Source: Hevea brasiliensis | Taxonomy: Eukaryota; Streptophyta; Magnoliopsida; Malpighiales; Euphorbiaceae | Assembly: GCF_030052815.1 (NCBI RefSeq) | Contig: NC_079509.1 | Coordinates: 42,340,750 to 42,404,749, forward strand | DNA: 64,000 nt | Direction: 5' to 3' | Shown here: piece after piece, positions 11,476 through 24,864 of the stretch | How the letters are laid out: every line of letters starts with the position of its first letter | Position numbering within the stretch: the stretch's first letter is position 1 | Translations under genes and position numbers: made by a program | Notes under the pieces: generated by a model | What the model was told of the DNA's origin: nothing | What the model saw: the letters and a program-made list of their open reading frames with translations, nothing else | Databases searched by the model: none

Positions 11476-11617
11476 AAATTAATAATTCTTAATTTATTAA
11501 ATATTATTTGCTAGCACTGTATATTTAATATAATAATAATTATTATATATAAAAATAAAAATAAATATAATCATAATTATTTATTTTAATTTTTTATTTA
11601 TTATTAACATCACTAAA

Positions 11618-11870
11618 ATTACTATTCATTCATCATCTCCGTTCTATTATCACGACCATTACTATTATCACTCACTTTTATTATCGTTATCACTGCAATC
11701 ACCACTTATACTGCTATCACTACTTTGTCACTATCACATTTACTGTTAATTGACCATTATTATCAACACTATCTCATTTTATCACCATCATCACTTAATT
11801 ATTATTATTTTATTTTTATTACCATTACCACTGAGCCCTGTTATCACTTAACTATTAATAACTGTAACTA
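11618..11870. repeat. Degenerate ATC/ATT trinucleotide tract
   Basis: About 250 bases dominated by TATCACT, TTATTAT, CCATTATTATC and CACCATCATCAC words, a strongly interrupted trinucleotide-type simple repeat. One strand is clearly C-rich and G-poor. Confidence 0.6.
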
Positions 11871-13180
11871 ATATTACTTATTATTAATATTATATATAAA
11901 TTAAATATTAAAATTAAAATATTATCATATTAAATTATTTATATTTTTAATTTATAAATAAATATAAAAATATAATAATAATTATATTATATTAAAATTT
12001 TAATCATATTACATAATTAATTATATTATAATATATTATTTTTTATCAAACTTAGCCTTATTTCTTTAAATAAATTGGTTAGAACTTCATTTTACTATAT
12101 TATGAGTGTTTAATGCAAAATGAAGTTTTAATTAGTTTATTTAAAGATATCAACTAATTGAGAGGCTTATAAAATTACTCTGGCATTTAATTTTTGTTAT
12201 TTTAAAATTAATAATATTAAAATTTCAAATTTATCATCAAACTAATTATAAACTTTTCTTATATTTTAGTTTATAATATCTTAAATTAAATTGTGTTTCA
12301 TTTTCTAAATTTAAAATTTAATCATATTTTAATTTTAAATTTTAATATAAAATATTTTCATAAATAAAAATTGTATATTTTACCTTGATTATAATATGAA
12401 ATTTAAATAATTAAATTAATGAATTTTATTTCTTTAATATTAAAATTTTGTATGGACTTGTGCCTTTATCCTTTCCATAGTCTTCATAAAGTTTTTACTT
12501 TCTTGGTCAAAATTTCTAAAAGTGTTATTCCACTAAGTGCCTCATATCCTCTATTTTAAGAAGCGGCATCTATGCCTTTAAATAAATAAATAAATAATCA
12601 CTACTTTACCATATAATATATGAAAATTCGAATTAATTTCACCTAAAATATGTGATTTTAATATTTTTAATTTTTTTCTTCATAGATGAACTTTATGGAG
12701 CTTAATATATAATCTTTATCTTAAAATATTAAACTTTAAGTTTTCCACCTTGAACATTACTATTTTGTTTATAATTTATTAAGTGAAATTTTCTATAGGA
12801 CTAGCATTAAAATTTAAGTGGACTGCGGTGAAAATTAATACATTATTATTAAAAAAAAGTTTAATTTCATTGATTAGATAGATTCCAAGCTTAAACTCAA
12901 ATTCTATTATATTAAAGAATATAATTTTAATAATTTTTTTAATTCAATTAAAAATTAAATCAATCAATAATATATTTTTTAATGAAAAAAAGAGAATTCA
13001 AAAAAGTACACTTAGTGTAGACAAAAAAAAAAATCCTCATTGGCTAAATTATTTTAGCCCATTGATTATATATGAAATTAATAAGTTGAAAACTAAATCC
13101 AACCATTGCCACACCATAAATATATTAGCTATTAAATTAACATCCTGCTGCAACCATCAAAAGAACAGCTTTTTGAGATT

Positions 13181-13511
13181 TTGTCTTCTCTCCGCCTTGT
13201 CTTTTTTTTTTTTTTTTCAGATATATATACGTATAAGATTTATTATATAAGTACACACATCTAAGTAATAGCTAACTGAATAGTATACATATCACGTTTA
13301 TACACACACATTCAAAGCTAGTCAATCGATGTGAGATAAGTCCAAGACTAGAAGCCACACATATTAATCAGCATGATAGCTTATTGATCCACATACACAA
13401 ACTCGAATTAATTTTTCTTTTGATATATATACATATAAGACTTACTTTATAAGTACATATATTCAAGCAATTGCTGACTAAACGGTGCACTTGCCACTTT
13501 GTCTTCTCTCT
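13181..13511. repeat. Direct repeats of about 85 bp with a shared flanking word
   Basis: 13217-13294 and 13416-13498 both run GATATATATACRTATAAGA, then TTATATAAGTACA-like or TTATAAGTACATA, then an AAGYAATWGCTRACTRAA segment. The word TTTGTCTTCTCTC occurs at about 13182 and again at about 13498, as if a roughly 300-bp unit had been inserted or duplicated. No terminal motifs of a known element class were recognised. Confidence 0.5.
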
Positions 13512-14338
13512 ATAAACTCTTCTTTTTTTTTATCTCTCTTCATCATTTGTATTTTTCTTTTCCTCCTTTGAATATCCTCTTTGGGATATCATTAGTGTTT
13601 ATATTCCGAATATTTTTTTTCATTTTTTTGCTTTTTTTTTTAATAAACTCTCAAACTTATGACATTTGGAATAGATCTAAATTTATTTCCTCATTTTGTT
13701 ATTTATTAGAAACAGATGAGATTTTCTCTGTAATATTAGGTTCTGCTCTCTTCATTATTAGAAGATTCTGTCTCCTCTTAATGGGGTTCTGTTTTATTAT
13801 TATTTCTTACAGTATTTGATGCTTTTATTTGGTAATTTAAAATATAGTGTGAATCTTTGACTATTTTTTGTTAGGTACTTTGGATCTTCAAGTATAGGTA
13901 ATGACATTCTATCAATTATATGGGTAATGATCTCCTGTCAATTGAGTTTAGCAATGTGACTTATTTCTACATTGAAGTTTAGTGATTTAAACTTTTTTGC
14001 GAACTAAAAATAATAAATTCTCGAAAGAGTAGTGTTAAAAATTTTTTTTTAATCCAAAATAAAAAAATGACTAATTACTACTTGGAATATTATTCTTCTT
14101 TGTCCAAATCATCTCTAAACATAAGTTTTCAATTATCTGTGTTTGCATTTTTTTTTATAAGAAAATTTTGCTATAGTTACTTATTAATGAATTGTCAAAT
14201 TTTCTTAAAAAAAAAAAAAAACTAATCAATAGCATTCAATTATCTAGCCATTCAAAATAAGGATAAATTATAAATTTATTTTACCCTTATACAAAAGTTA
14301 TAGGGAATTGTTTAATTTTTAAAAATAAAAAAATCAAC

Positions 14339-14344
<6 letters not shown>

Positions 14345-14407
<63 letters not shown>
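14345..14407. repeat. (TA)n microsatellite, about 31 units
   Basis: An uninterrupted TA run of about 62 bases in AT-rich intergenic DNA. Confidence 0.95.
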
Positions 14408-14409
<2 letters not shown>

Positions 14410-15201
14410 CCTCATTTTTAGTTTTAAAAAAATAAAAACATTTTATATGAAAATTAAAAATTAAAACATTGTTAAATATAAGATTCTCGAGGAGTCTAAT
14501 CCTTGTAAATTAAAAATGGATATAAATAATTTATTTTACATTAATATTTAATTAAATGAATTATATTTAATTATTTTTTTGTTATATTTTAATTTAGATT
14601 TCATTAATGCGTCTATATAACTATTTTTTTTTATTATCCTCATATAATCATAACATGAAAGTTAAAATTCATTATCAATAATCTAATTTTTTAAGGTATA
14701 ATTTTAAGTTCTAAATTTTAATTCTTTTATTGATATATTAACATCTCAAAATACAAACATTATCCATTGGAGACCAGCATTCCTAATTATCTAGATTCTT
14801 AATTTCACTTTAATTTGACTTTTTCTTAGACATTAATCCATTATAATCACACTCCTCATCTCCAAATAAGAGTTTACTTGATCCTATATAAGGGACTTAA
14901 GTTTTTATAGTCAAGTATGCTATTCTCTTTAATCAATTATTCTCAATCTCAGTTTTAATTACTTACTTAATCAAAGTTTTGATGGGATCCTTATCTACCA
15001 AAATTTTTACTTCTAGTTTCGGCGAATGAAAAATCATTGAGTCCTCCTCTTTATAGACAACACAAAGAAAGAGATCCGCTAATAGTCAAGAAAAGTAATT
15101 AGTGAACTTATGAGAGATGCTTAGAATTAAGGGTTGCCTTGGTCTTTTCTCTCTTGTCTTGTAGGTCCACACCTGAAGGAAAAATCCACGAACAGCATCA
15201 A

Positions 15202-15219
15202 TGTTGTCGTTTATAGGAA
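15202..15219 (+). other. Degenerate primer-binding site of the decayed LTR element
   Basis: TGTTGTCGTTTATAGGAA aligns with TGGCGCCGTCTGTGGGAA. Most differences are C-to-T or G-to-A changes, as expected from decay of methylated cytosines. It sits two bases after the proposed LTR end. Confidence 0.5.
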
Positions 15220-15455
15220 TGACACAAAAAAAAGTTATCTCTTCCTTATATTACTTATATTCGGAACACAAAATAAGGGAAGAAATCAAGCAAGTGGATG
15301 TTTGTGGTTTGCGATAACCTAGCTAAAAAATGTTATTCTTGTTGTTTAGGAATTCCTTCAAAGTATCTAAGAAAATCTCCAAAGGATATGGTGCCCACTA
15401 AAGAGCTAACAATTGCTAAAAACTCAAGGCATCTATCTGCTTGTAAAGAGTCTAA

Positions 15456-15575
15456 GGCATAAGTTTATCCTAAAAAGCATCAACAAGCCTACTATGGCAC
15501 ACGTCTGCCCAAATAGGCATCGATAAGCCATTCAAAGTATAAGTCTACCCAAAGAGGCATCAACAAGCTACTGTT
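15456..15575 (+). repeat. Three diverged tandem units of about 40 bp
   Basis: Units start at about 15456, 15495 and 15537. Each contains AAG/ACG-TYTR-YCC-AAA followed by AGGCATC(A/G)A(C/T)AAGC. They lie in the 3' part of the decayed LTR element, where Tat-type elements often carry tandem repeats. Confidence 0.55.
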
Positions 15576-15613
15576 TAAGGTGACAGTACACCAACAAAAA
15601 TATTTAAGGTAAT

Positions 15614-18157
15614 TGTAACACCCCAAAATTTTAAATTTTATTATTTTATGAGCATTTTTGGTTTTTTAATTTTATTTAAATTTTAGAAATTTTTTTGAGA
15701 TTTTTCGGATTTTAAAAATCGGGTTCGATTTTCTGAAAATATAAACTTTGATGATTTTTAAAAATTAATTTAAAGACCACGTGGCAAAACTAAAAATATA
15801 CTTGGAGTCTACGTATTTTTCTGAGTTTTCTGGAAATTTTTCAGAATTTTTGGACCTCATTTTCTGTCCCGAGGCAGAGTAAAAATTTAAAATTTTGTAT
15901 TCCGAATAGAACCGGCCGAATCGAACCGGACCTGATCGGACCGGCTCCTTTTTCTTCTTCTCTTTTCTTCCGCGCTTCCCGACCTTCTCCCCTTCTCTCT
16001 CTCTTTTCTCTCTCCTCCCTCCTTCCCTTGCCGCGCCGCCACCTCCCCTGCCTTCCCACCCGCTCGAGACTCCTCGGCTTCCCGATCAAAATTCGGCCGA
16101 TCCGGCCACCAATTGGACTGGGTCTTGTGTCTAAAATCATCTACTCGTCGAGAGCTTTCCATAGACACCAAGAACACCGAAATCCATCGAGCGGTTTGTC
16201 CAATTTTTGCCCGGAAAGTTTTAGCCCATTTTGACTTTCGGGCTAGATTTCTCGCAAACCGTGAATCCCACAAGAAAACCGAGAGTACCAGAGCACTCCA
16301 CTCGTCCAAAGCTTAGCGGCGACATAAATTTCGAATTTTTTCGACACCGTTTTTTGGTGGGTTCCACGGAACTTCGCAGTGTCTTTTCGAGCATTAAATG
16401 AACTTAGAAAATTCTGAAAAATTTATGTACTAACCCCCGTGTTGTGGGCTTCGTGTAGGTATCCTCAATTCGCTGAAATTCGATAGTTGATCGGGTTTGT
16501 GAATTTCCGGCCAGACAGACCCGTTACCGGAAAAGTCTCCAAATTGGACCGAGGTTTTGGCTACCCCCCCATTGTCAGACGTCCCGAGCGCGTCCCCGAT
16601 GTCAGAATCGGCAAAGGTAAACCCGAACCTTGCTTTTTCATAATTTTCTAGTGCTTAAATAGGATTAAAAATCCATAGAATATTCGTGGTAGCTTAGAAA
16701 ATTATGATTCTTTTTGCAATAGCCTAGTAATATTGCTAAGGACTGCGGGGCAAAGTTTTAGAATTTTTAGAGCTTATTTGGGCAGTTTTTGCAAAAATGA
16801 TCAATTATAAGGACTAAATTAAAAATTTTCATACTGTGATGAATGACTGATTTGATAGGCCCAGGAGGGGCTGTGTGATGTGATTGAACTGTGGATATAT
16901 GAGTTGCGAATATAGAAGTGTGATTTGAGCCTTTTTGCAGGTTGGGTAGGTCCTAGGTATAGGGGAGACTCTGCCGGATTTTCGGCACGACTTAGGACGT
17001 ATTTGGTCTTTTCTTGATTGTATTGAGTCATTTAAATTAAATAATTGTAATGTAATTGTCAGGTGAGCCGGGACAGCCTTCTTCCTCCGCCCAACCGCCA
17101 TAGTGACCGTTGTCAAGTCTATGAGTAAAATATTAATTTTAATTGTAATTTCACTATTATTATATGTTCAAGCATGCCCATGCATCACTTATATGCATAT
17201 ATCTATGTAGATAGACTTTAGGCACGATTTATGTTGCATTCATAACTGTGAAAGTGCCATGTATGTTGTTGTGGTAATTTAGAGCAGTGTGTGTTCGTTG
17301 GCGTGCGTGTGATGTGGTGTGGACTATGGATAGGACGGGTAGACACGACTTGAGATCTTCGCTGGGACCCGGTCCTTCGGGGTAAACACGGCTTGAGTTC
17401 TTCGCCCCGATTTGGTTATTAAGTGGAAGTCCGAGCTGAGTTCTTCGCTGGCACAATTGGAATTAAGAGAGCTGTATAGGGGATCAGCTCCCATATATAT
17501 TATGATTGATGTTACTGGGTGTGTGAGTGCTCCAGATTACCTTTTTGATGTTATGATGTGAATTTATTGCTGATGCTGTATTTCACTCTACAGGGTGCAC
17601 TAGTTCTAGATAGTTATAGAGATTATGGTTAAAATTGATATTTTACTCTCTGAGTCGAACGCTCACTCCTGTTCAATATTTTTTTTCAGGCTATAGGAGG
17701 ATTTTATTGTGGTTAACCTGCTTTTCTTCTTCGCAGGTTGTTATTCAATATTTGTGTAATTTTATTTACTCCTAGATTTTCCGCATGTGTTAGAAATATT
17801 TAAATGATTCGGGTCTGTAATATAATTGTTATGTGGACCTGTAAAATTATTATATGCATGTTTGATAGACTGGATGAGGGAGCTGAGCTGCCATTTATCT
17901 TTATGTTGATTTGAGTATGTGGAGGGTGAGCTGAGCTCCCCAAGTGATGATATATTTTGTTTACAGGTCGGGTGAGGCAAAAACTCCCCGTTGAAAGGTC
18001 CACTTTATGGCCGGACTCCGTCCGGTTGATTCTTGAAATTGGGCCCAAATGGGCCTTAGAGTTGGATTAATGAACAGTTAGGCTTACTACGGGCCTCGGG
18101 GGCTTTAGGCTGGCCTAGGTCCTAGTGCCGGTCCAGCCCATAGGTTGGGTCGTGACA
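15614..18157 (+). mobile_element. Family I solo LTR with intact target duplication
   Basis: Starts TGTAACACCCC and ends GGGTCGTGACA. It is flanked on both sides by the identical 5-bp duplication GTAAT (15609-15613 and 18158-18162). At 2544 bp it matches the two LTRs of the element at 21990-35867 along its length, for example the GAGGGAGCTGAGCT block at about 17876. No internal region is present, so the element was probably reduced by recombination between its LTRs. It keeps more CpG than the other copies. A pyrimidine-rich stretch (15945-16035) may be the leader of its transcript. Confidence 0.9.
17335..17455 (+). repeat. Internal triplicated motif of family I LTR
   Basis: Three diverged copies of CTTGAGNTCTTCGCTGG-type sequence, spaced about 40 bases. 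The same block appears at 23764-23910 and 34995-35135 in the other family I LTRs, with GAGAGACACTCGCTGG variants. It is a family hallmark, not a local event. Confidence 0.6.
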
Positions 18158-18598
18158 GTAATGGTTCACCCAAAAATCTCAAAAGGCTCTATAACATGGC
18201 TAGAATTCTATCATTTAATACACCATCTAATATTGAACCTGAATATTCTACTCAAAGGGAACCAATAATACAGTAACATTAAAAAGATACAAACATTATC
18301 CACTGGCAATAAGCATCCCTATTTATCTATATTCATAATTCTACTCTAATTGGACTTTCTCTAAGATAGGAATGCATTATAATCACACTCCTCATCTAAA
18401 TAAGAGTTTACTTAATCCCTATATAAGCAGATTAAGCCTTCATAGTTAGGTACACTATTCTCTTTAGCCAATTATTCTCAATTTCAGTTCCAATTACTAA
18501 TTTAAGCATCATAGGGATTGCCAAAAGGCAATTCAGCCAATGTTTTCTCTCTTTTCTTGTAGATCCATACCCAAAAGAAAAATCCATGAATAGTGTCA

Positions 18599-19356
18599 AT
18601 TATTTTTAATTATTATGTTTTAATTATTATATATTTTAATTATACTTTTCTTATAAGCTTTATTATAATTATATTTTAATTATTATAATTTAAATTATAA
18701 TCAAATTCAAACAATTACTATAAAACTTGAAATATCCTAATTAGATAAATAATTACATCTAGATTGTAAATTTTTAAAAAATTTTATTGTTTATTTCTTT
18801 ATGTGACAAATTAAAGTCAGTATGATAATTTTATAAGTAATGTTTATATAACATATAGTAATTTAAATAAATTATGTTGATAAAAAGATTTTAAAATCAA
18901 TGCATTAAAATGATTTTTGAAAAATCTTTTTTTATCGATAAATATTTATTAATCTCTATATTCTTACATTTTCTACCTAATAATCATGATAAGTTTTATC
19001 ATAAAAAATTTCTTTCAAACTGTTATTGTATTTTTAACTTTATATATTTTACAATTAAACTAAACTTTCATAATTTATACAATAATAGTTATTGTTAGAA
19101 AAAGATATAAATTAATAAAAATTATAATTTAAGCAACATTGAATTTATTGATGTTATTTTTAATTAAATGATAATATTATAATACAAATTTTAATTTTAA
19201 TAAAGAATTATTAATGAAAAATAATAAAGATGCACATGCTAATAAAACTAATGTAAAAAAAAATCTAAAACTTGGGAAAAAAAAATCTAAAGCTTAAAAA
19301 TTGTAGGTGTCAACAAAATGTAGGCCTCCTATTTCTATAACCTTATGGGCATGTGC
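18599..19356. other. AT-rich intergenic DNA
   Basis: Dominated by TTATTATAATT-like words. I see no gene or recognisable element. Confidence 0.5.
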
Positions 19357-19364
19357 ATTGAGGC

Positions 19365-19873
19365 TAGGGATGACAACGGGTAGGATACCCGCAAAAATTA
19401 CCCTACCCGAACTCGAATCTGAACCCAATTAATATTATTAAAACTAAAACCCGTCCCAAACCCGTTTAAAATTTATTCTCAACTATCTGAATCTGTCACA
19501 AGCCTGATTATTATTACCGAAGAAAATCGGAACCCATTTAATTTTATATATTTTAATTAATATTCTTACATAAACAATTATTTTAATTAATAATTTCATA
19601 AAATATTTAAATTCTACTTTATATAAAATAAAAAATATAAAAATTTATAAATTTATAAATATTATTATAAAAATATATATTTTATATTTAATTAAGTATT
19701 TATGTAAACGAGTTCGGGTAACGGATACCTAATATATAAAACTCGAACCCGTCCCAGGTATTATTTTTCATATTCAAACCCGTCATGAACCCTATTATAT
19801 AATACCCAAACCCGTCCTATTAGGGTTCGGTTAGATCGGGTACCCTCAAAAACCCGACCCGTTGCTATCCCTA
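19365..19873. mobile_element. hAT-type MITE, 509 bp
   Basis: The left terminus TAGGGATGACAACGGGT and the reverse complement of the right terminus, TAGGGATAGCAACGGGT, differ at two positions. The flanks ATTGAGGC (19357-19364) and ATTGAGGC (19874-19881) are a perfect 8-bp target duplication. The inside has CCCGAACC/ACCCGTCC repeats and no coding capacity. A nonautonomous hAT-superfamily element is the natural reading. Confidence 0.92.
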
Positions 19874-19881
19874 ATTGAGGC

Positions 19882-21984
19882 CGTGAGGAACTTGATGATG
19901 AAAGAATTATATGACTGTGAGACATATTTAGAGATATTAAAAATGGATAATCATATGTATGGTATGTTTTTTGAAGAAAATAATTTTGAAGAGCAAAAAA
20001 TCATTAATTAAATTTAAATAAAGTTTATTTTGTTTAAATTTAATTCTAGAAATTTATTAAAAAAAAATAACTAAGTCTAATTGAGCTCTGTGAGTCCAAT
20101 GAGGCCTAGTGAGAAATTTTGATTAAATAAATAAAAGCCCACCATTCTTTTTGTTTTATTTTTGGTAGTTAAAGAAAATTAAAGGAAAATGAAAATTCAA
20201 TAGGAGGTTTTTCACTTTAAGACTCTTTAAACTTTCTTATTTTGGGATTACATAGACTTCATATATAATTTTTGACCTAAACCCTATAAATACCTTACAA
20301 AAGGAGGAGAAAAGAGAAAAGAAGAATGGACTCAGCTAGCGACAAAAAAGAAGAGACTCTCTCTCATTCCCCCTCTTCCTCCCCCTCTTCTTTGTTCGTA
20401 CTTACTTCAAGAAATTATTCAAGATTTGATTAAATTTGAGCGTTACTAAGTGATAAATATTCAAGAAATATGCTATATGTTGTATTTTCATGATTATATG
20501 CTTCTAATTTATCTCATATATTCATAATATATATGTTTATGTGGTGAATTTTGAGGGAAATTAACAACTCTGCACATATCTCTTTTCTGGGTTCAAGTTT
20601 TTATTATTTTCATGCTTTTCTGTTCTTGCAAAAATTGTACAAAAATTATATTTGTGTTCTTTGTGAAATTCTAATAATTTTAGGATCAAGAATCACAAAA
20701 AAAACTTCTAATTTAAGTTAGTTATGGCCATTTAAAGTTAGAGTGCCTGCAGAATCTGATCTACAGAACAGCCAGCTTCCCCGATTTTTAATCTTTTTCT
20801 GTGTTTCCTGATTCTAAATATTCTAAAAATAAGTTCAAGATCTTGGCTAACTTTTTCTCTTAGTTTCATGTCAATACCTTTTGTGGTTTGTAAGATATGT
20901 AGATTTTAAAAAAAGTAGTGTCAATCTATCTCTAATATAAAATAGTAGTGAATCTCGATTTTTATAAATTATTGGGCGAGGTTTTTTGATCAGTTATTTA
21001 TTTTATAATTTTGTATGATATATTGTCATGCTTCTAAAATTTTTTTTGTAATTTTTGTACTTTTTTGATGACATTAAAAATTTAAATCTCAAAGTACTGT
21101 AAAATCTGTCTAGATCTAGAAATTTCATATTGTTTTTAATTTCTTGTTTTCAAGCTTTAAATTGTATTTTGATCTAATCTTAATGTTGTATATAATGTGA
21201 TATGATGTTATAAAGCATTAGAATTGGATTAAAATACCCTTAGCTATTAGATAGTTTAGCCAAAAAGAAGTATAAATTAATTAGGATATAAGTGTTAGAT
21301 TTCAATATAAGTTGTTATTAGTTTATTTTATATTATAAATAAAATTGGTAAGTAGCCCTAAGGTAAGTACAAAAAAGGACAATAATTGCGTGTAGCTTAA
21401 TGAGAGCAAGACAGGGATAAACATGTCATATTAGAAGAAAAAACCATTTTTTCAAGAGTAGCTTACTCTAATGGAAATTGTAATTATTTTAAGGTAATTA
21501 TCCCTAAATTTTCAAAATTACAACTTTGTATGCAATATGTAGTAATAGTAGGATTTCATCGGATAAGCAATAAAACTTAATTTATTTGTGAAAAACCCAC
21601 TTTTGTATGCAATATAAATTAAATTAAATATTTGGTAAATTATAAAATAATTGGCATGTTAGAAATAAAATATTTTATGTTGTAGTTACTTGGGCCTCAT
21701 GTGTTTATTAGAATAAAATACATATGTGCATAATTTGATTAGTTAGGTATCTTTAGGGTAATTTGGTAATTAATAAATTAATTAGTTAAATAGAAATTTA
21801 TGGTTGTTTGCAAATTAAATTTGTTTGTAAATTAAATTATCAATAGTTAATTAATTTTAGTCACTAGGTAAATGTCACTAAATTAAATTTAGCATCACCA
21901 TAGATAATGAGTACTTGTGTATGAAAATTATTTGTAAATAGTAACCCCCTATTTAAACTATTAGTATGTGCAAGTTTAGAAATT
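19882..21984. other. Unclassified AT-rich sequence with LTR-like promoter
   Basis: Around 20281-20395 there is CCCTATAAATACC, a TATA-like box, followed 50-110 bases later by a CTCTCTCTCATTCCCCCTCTTCC leader-like tract. This looks like the promoter and leader of a retroelement LTR, but I could not find matching ends or a second copy. The rest is AT-rich without a recognisable gene. Confidence 0.4.
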
Positions 21985-21989
21985 ACATA

Positions 21990-24636
21990 TATAACACCCC
22001 TAATTTTTAAATTAATTATTTTATGGGTAAATATTAATATTTTATTTTATTTAAATTTTGGGAAATTTTTTGAAATTTTTTCGACTTTAGAAATCAGATT
22101 TGATTTTTCGAAAATGTAAAACTTTGATGATTTTTAAAAATTAATTTAAAAACTATGTGACAAAACTAAAAATATATTTAGACTTCACGAATTTTTTTGA
22201 GTTTTCTGGAGTTTTTTTGAAAATTTTGGGCCTCGTTTTTTGTGCCAAGGCAGAGTAAAAAATCAATTTCGAGTATCCTGAATCGAACCTAACTGAATTG
22301 GACCAGTGGAATCGAACCGGTCCATTCCTTCTTTTTTCTTCTCCCTTCTCTCTCCCCGACGCTCCCTTTTTCCTCACCCGTTTCTCTCTCCTCCCTCCCC
22401 ACCCTTCCCCGTGTCGCCGCCAACCTTCCCCACCCTTCCGCCTTGGCGAGCCTCGGCTCTTTGGAAAATCACGAAAGTGCCCCTGCAGCGCACCTTGCTT
22501 GACTTCCCAGGTGATTACGGTGATCATTCTGGATTGAACCGGGTTTCATCCCAAAACCTATCTACACCTTGAGAGCTTTCCATAGACGCTAAGAACACTA
22601 AAATTTATAGAGCGATTTATCCAATTTTTATCCGAAAAGTTTTAGTCCATTTTGACTTTTGGGCTAGATTTCTTGTAAACCGTGAACCACACGAAAAATC
22701 TGAAAGTATCGGAGTGCTCCCCTTGGTGAGAGCTTCGCGGCAATACCCATTTTGAATTTTTCTAACACTGATTTTCGGTGGGTCTCATAAAACTTTGTAG
22801 TGTTTTTCCGAGCACTAAATGAGCTTAATAAATTTCGTAAAAATTATGTACTAACCCCCATATTGTGAGCTTCGCGTAGGTACCTTCAATTCGTAGAAAT
22901 TCAACAGTTACTCAGGTTTGTAATTTCGGGCCGAGCAGGCAGACTACCGAAAAAGTTTTAGAATTAGGTCAAAATTATAGGTTACCCCACCATTTTCAGA
23001 CGTTCCAAACGCGTCCCCAAGGTCGGAATTGGCATAGGTAAACTCGGACCTTACCTTTTCTTAATTATCTAATGCTTGATTACGATTAAAAATCTATAAA
23101 ATATTCATGGTAGGTTAAAAAATTATAATTCCTTTTGTATTAGCTTAATAATATTGCTAAGGACCACGGGGTAAAATTTTAGAATTTTTAGAGCTCATTT
23201 GGGTAGTTTTTGCAAAAGAGTTAATTGTAGGGACTAAATTTTAATTTTTCAAATTGTGATTGTTGATTGTTTGGATGGGCCCAAGAGGGGCCATGTGATG
23301 TGATTGAGTTGTGGATGTATGACTTGTAGATATAGAAGTATATTTTGAATCCTTTTATAGATTGAGTATGTCCTAGGTATAGGGGAGACTTTGCTGGATT
23401 TTTGGCACGACTTAGAACGTCTTTGGTCCTTTCTAAACTTGTATTGAGTCAAATCTATTAAACAATTGCAATGAAATTGTTAGGTGAGCCGGGACAGCCT
23501 TCCTCCTCTGCCCAATCGCCATAGTGACATTATTTCAAGTCTATGAGTAAAATATTAATTTTAATTATAATTTCAATATTATTATATGTTTAGGCATGCC
23601 CATGCATCACTTATAAATATGTATCTATGTAATTAAACACTAGGAACATTTTATATTGCATTCTTAATTGATGAAGTGCCATGGATGTTGTTTATAGTAA
23701 TTTGGAGCAGTGTGTGTGCGTTGGCATGCGTGTGGTGTGTGGTATTGGATATGGATAGGATGGGTAGACGCAGCTTGAGAGACACTCGTTAGGACCCGGT
23801 CATTTATGGATAAGTTGGGGTAGGCATGGCTCGAGATGATCTCGCTAGCTCCCACATTTGGTTTATCAAGCGAAAGTCCAGCTTGAGAGACACTCGCTGA
23901 TAGAGGTTGGATTAAGAGAGCTGTATAGGGGATCATATATATACTGTTTGAATATTATTGAGTGTGTGAGTGCTTCAAATTGCCTTTTTGTTGTTATGAT
24001 GTGATGTGTATGAAAATTTCAATGGTGTTGCATTCCACTCCTTATGATGCATTAGCACTAGGTAGCTATTGAAATTGTAGTTAAAATTAATATTTTACTT
24101 TCTGAGTCGAACGCTCACTCCTGTTCACCTTATTTTTCCAATCTACAGGAGGATTACTTATTGTGACTAACCTGCTCCTCTTCTTCACAGGTCAATTAGT
24201 AATATCTAATGTATTTTATACAATTTAGCCAAAATTTTAGACTCCACATGTGTTAGGAGTATTTTAATCAATTTATGACTGTAATATAATATTATGTTGA
24301 ATTTGTAAGAACATTAAATGTATGTATGTGTGATCAGTGTGATTGGATTGGATGAGGGAGCTGAGCTCCCATTTGATTTATGATATGATGAGTATGTGGA
24401 GGGTGAGCTGAGCTCCCCAAATTGTTATATATTGTGTTTACAGGTCCGACGAGTCAAAAACTCTCTGTTATATGGTCCTTATTATGGCTGGACTTTGTCC
24501 GGTTAAATTCTTAAAATTGAGCTTAAAATGGGCCTTAGGATTGGGTTAAGGAATAGTTAGGCTTCCTACGGGCCTCGGGAGCTTTAGGTTGGCCTAGGTC
24601 CTAGCGCCGATCCGGCCCATAGGTTGGGTCATGACA
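21990..24636 (+). repeat. 5' LTR of the family I chromovirus
   Basis: Starts TATAACACCCC (TGTAAC with one G-to-A change) and ends GGGTCATGACA. Its length of 2647 bp agrees with the 3' LTR once the MITE is removed. Contains a pyrimidine-rich stretch (22325-22440) corresponding to the one in the solo LTR at 15945-16035. Confidence 0.9.
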
Positions 24637-24640
24637 AATG

Positions 24641-24652
24641 TGGTATCAGAGC
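24641..24652 (+). other. Primer-binding site (initiator tRNA-Met)
   Basis: TGGTATCAGAGC, four bases after the 5' LTR, is complementary to the 3' end of plant initiator tRNA-Met. This is the usual primer of chromoviruses and many other plant LTR elements. Confidence 0.9.
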
Positions 24653-24864
24653 TTAGGCTCCAGATTCATAGGGAATATATGTCTAAAGTTTTGGGAAGAG
24701 TCTAATAGGAGTCACATGCGGAGAATAAGGTCCACATTCATCCTTTCATTGTCATTTTTGCTTTTAGTTTTTGCTTCATATAATTGTGTGTAAATATGAG
24801 TCTATTGAGCTGTATAACATGCCGTTTTGAATTTTGAGAGCTAATGCTGCTAAATTTCAGGAAA

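Larger units (their letters stand above)
11476..14730. other. AT-rich intergenic DNA
   Basis: Very AT-rich. It contains a degenerate trinucleotide tract, a direct-repeat pair near 13.2-13.5 kb and a long TA microsatellite, each listed separately. Open frames such as 13499-13819 are low-complexity, F/I/L-rich translations of T-runs, and no gene is supported. Confidence 0.6.
14731..18598 (+). mobile_element. Decayed Tat/Ogre-like LTR element split by a family I solo LTR
   Basis: Two diverged direct repeats, 14731-15200 and about 18270-18598, share ATACAAACATTATCCA(T/C)TGG, ATTATAATCACACTCCTCATCT, a TATATAAG box and AAAAATCCA(C/T)GAA. Right after the first, 15202-15219 resembles a TGGCGCCGTCTGTGGGAA-type primer site used by many plant Ty3 elements of the Tat group, with mostly C-to-T changes. 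Without the solo LTR (15614-18157) the interior is only about 520 bases, including a 40-bp tandem repeat. This is therefore a deletion derivative or a nonautonomous form. No coding domain remains and no target duplication was found. Confidence 0.55.

Noticed and set aside
13499..13819. 106-codon F/I/L-rich open frame
   Set aside because: It results from long T runs; there is no protein-like complexity.
16028..16316. Open frames on both strands with Arg/Glu/Lys-rich or Pro/Ser-rich translations
   Set aside because: They are translations of the pyrimidine-rich leader stretch in the family I LTR. The matching frames at 22298-22572 and 32958-33200 do not keep a conserved protein.
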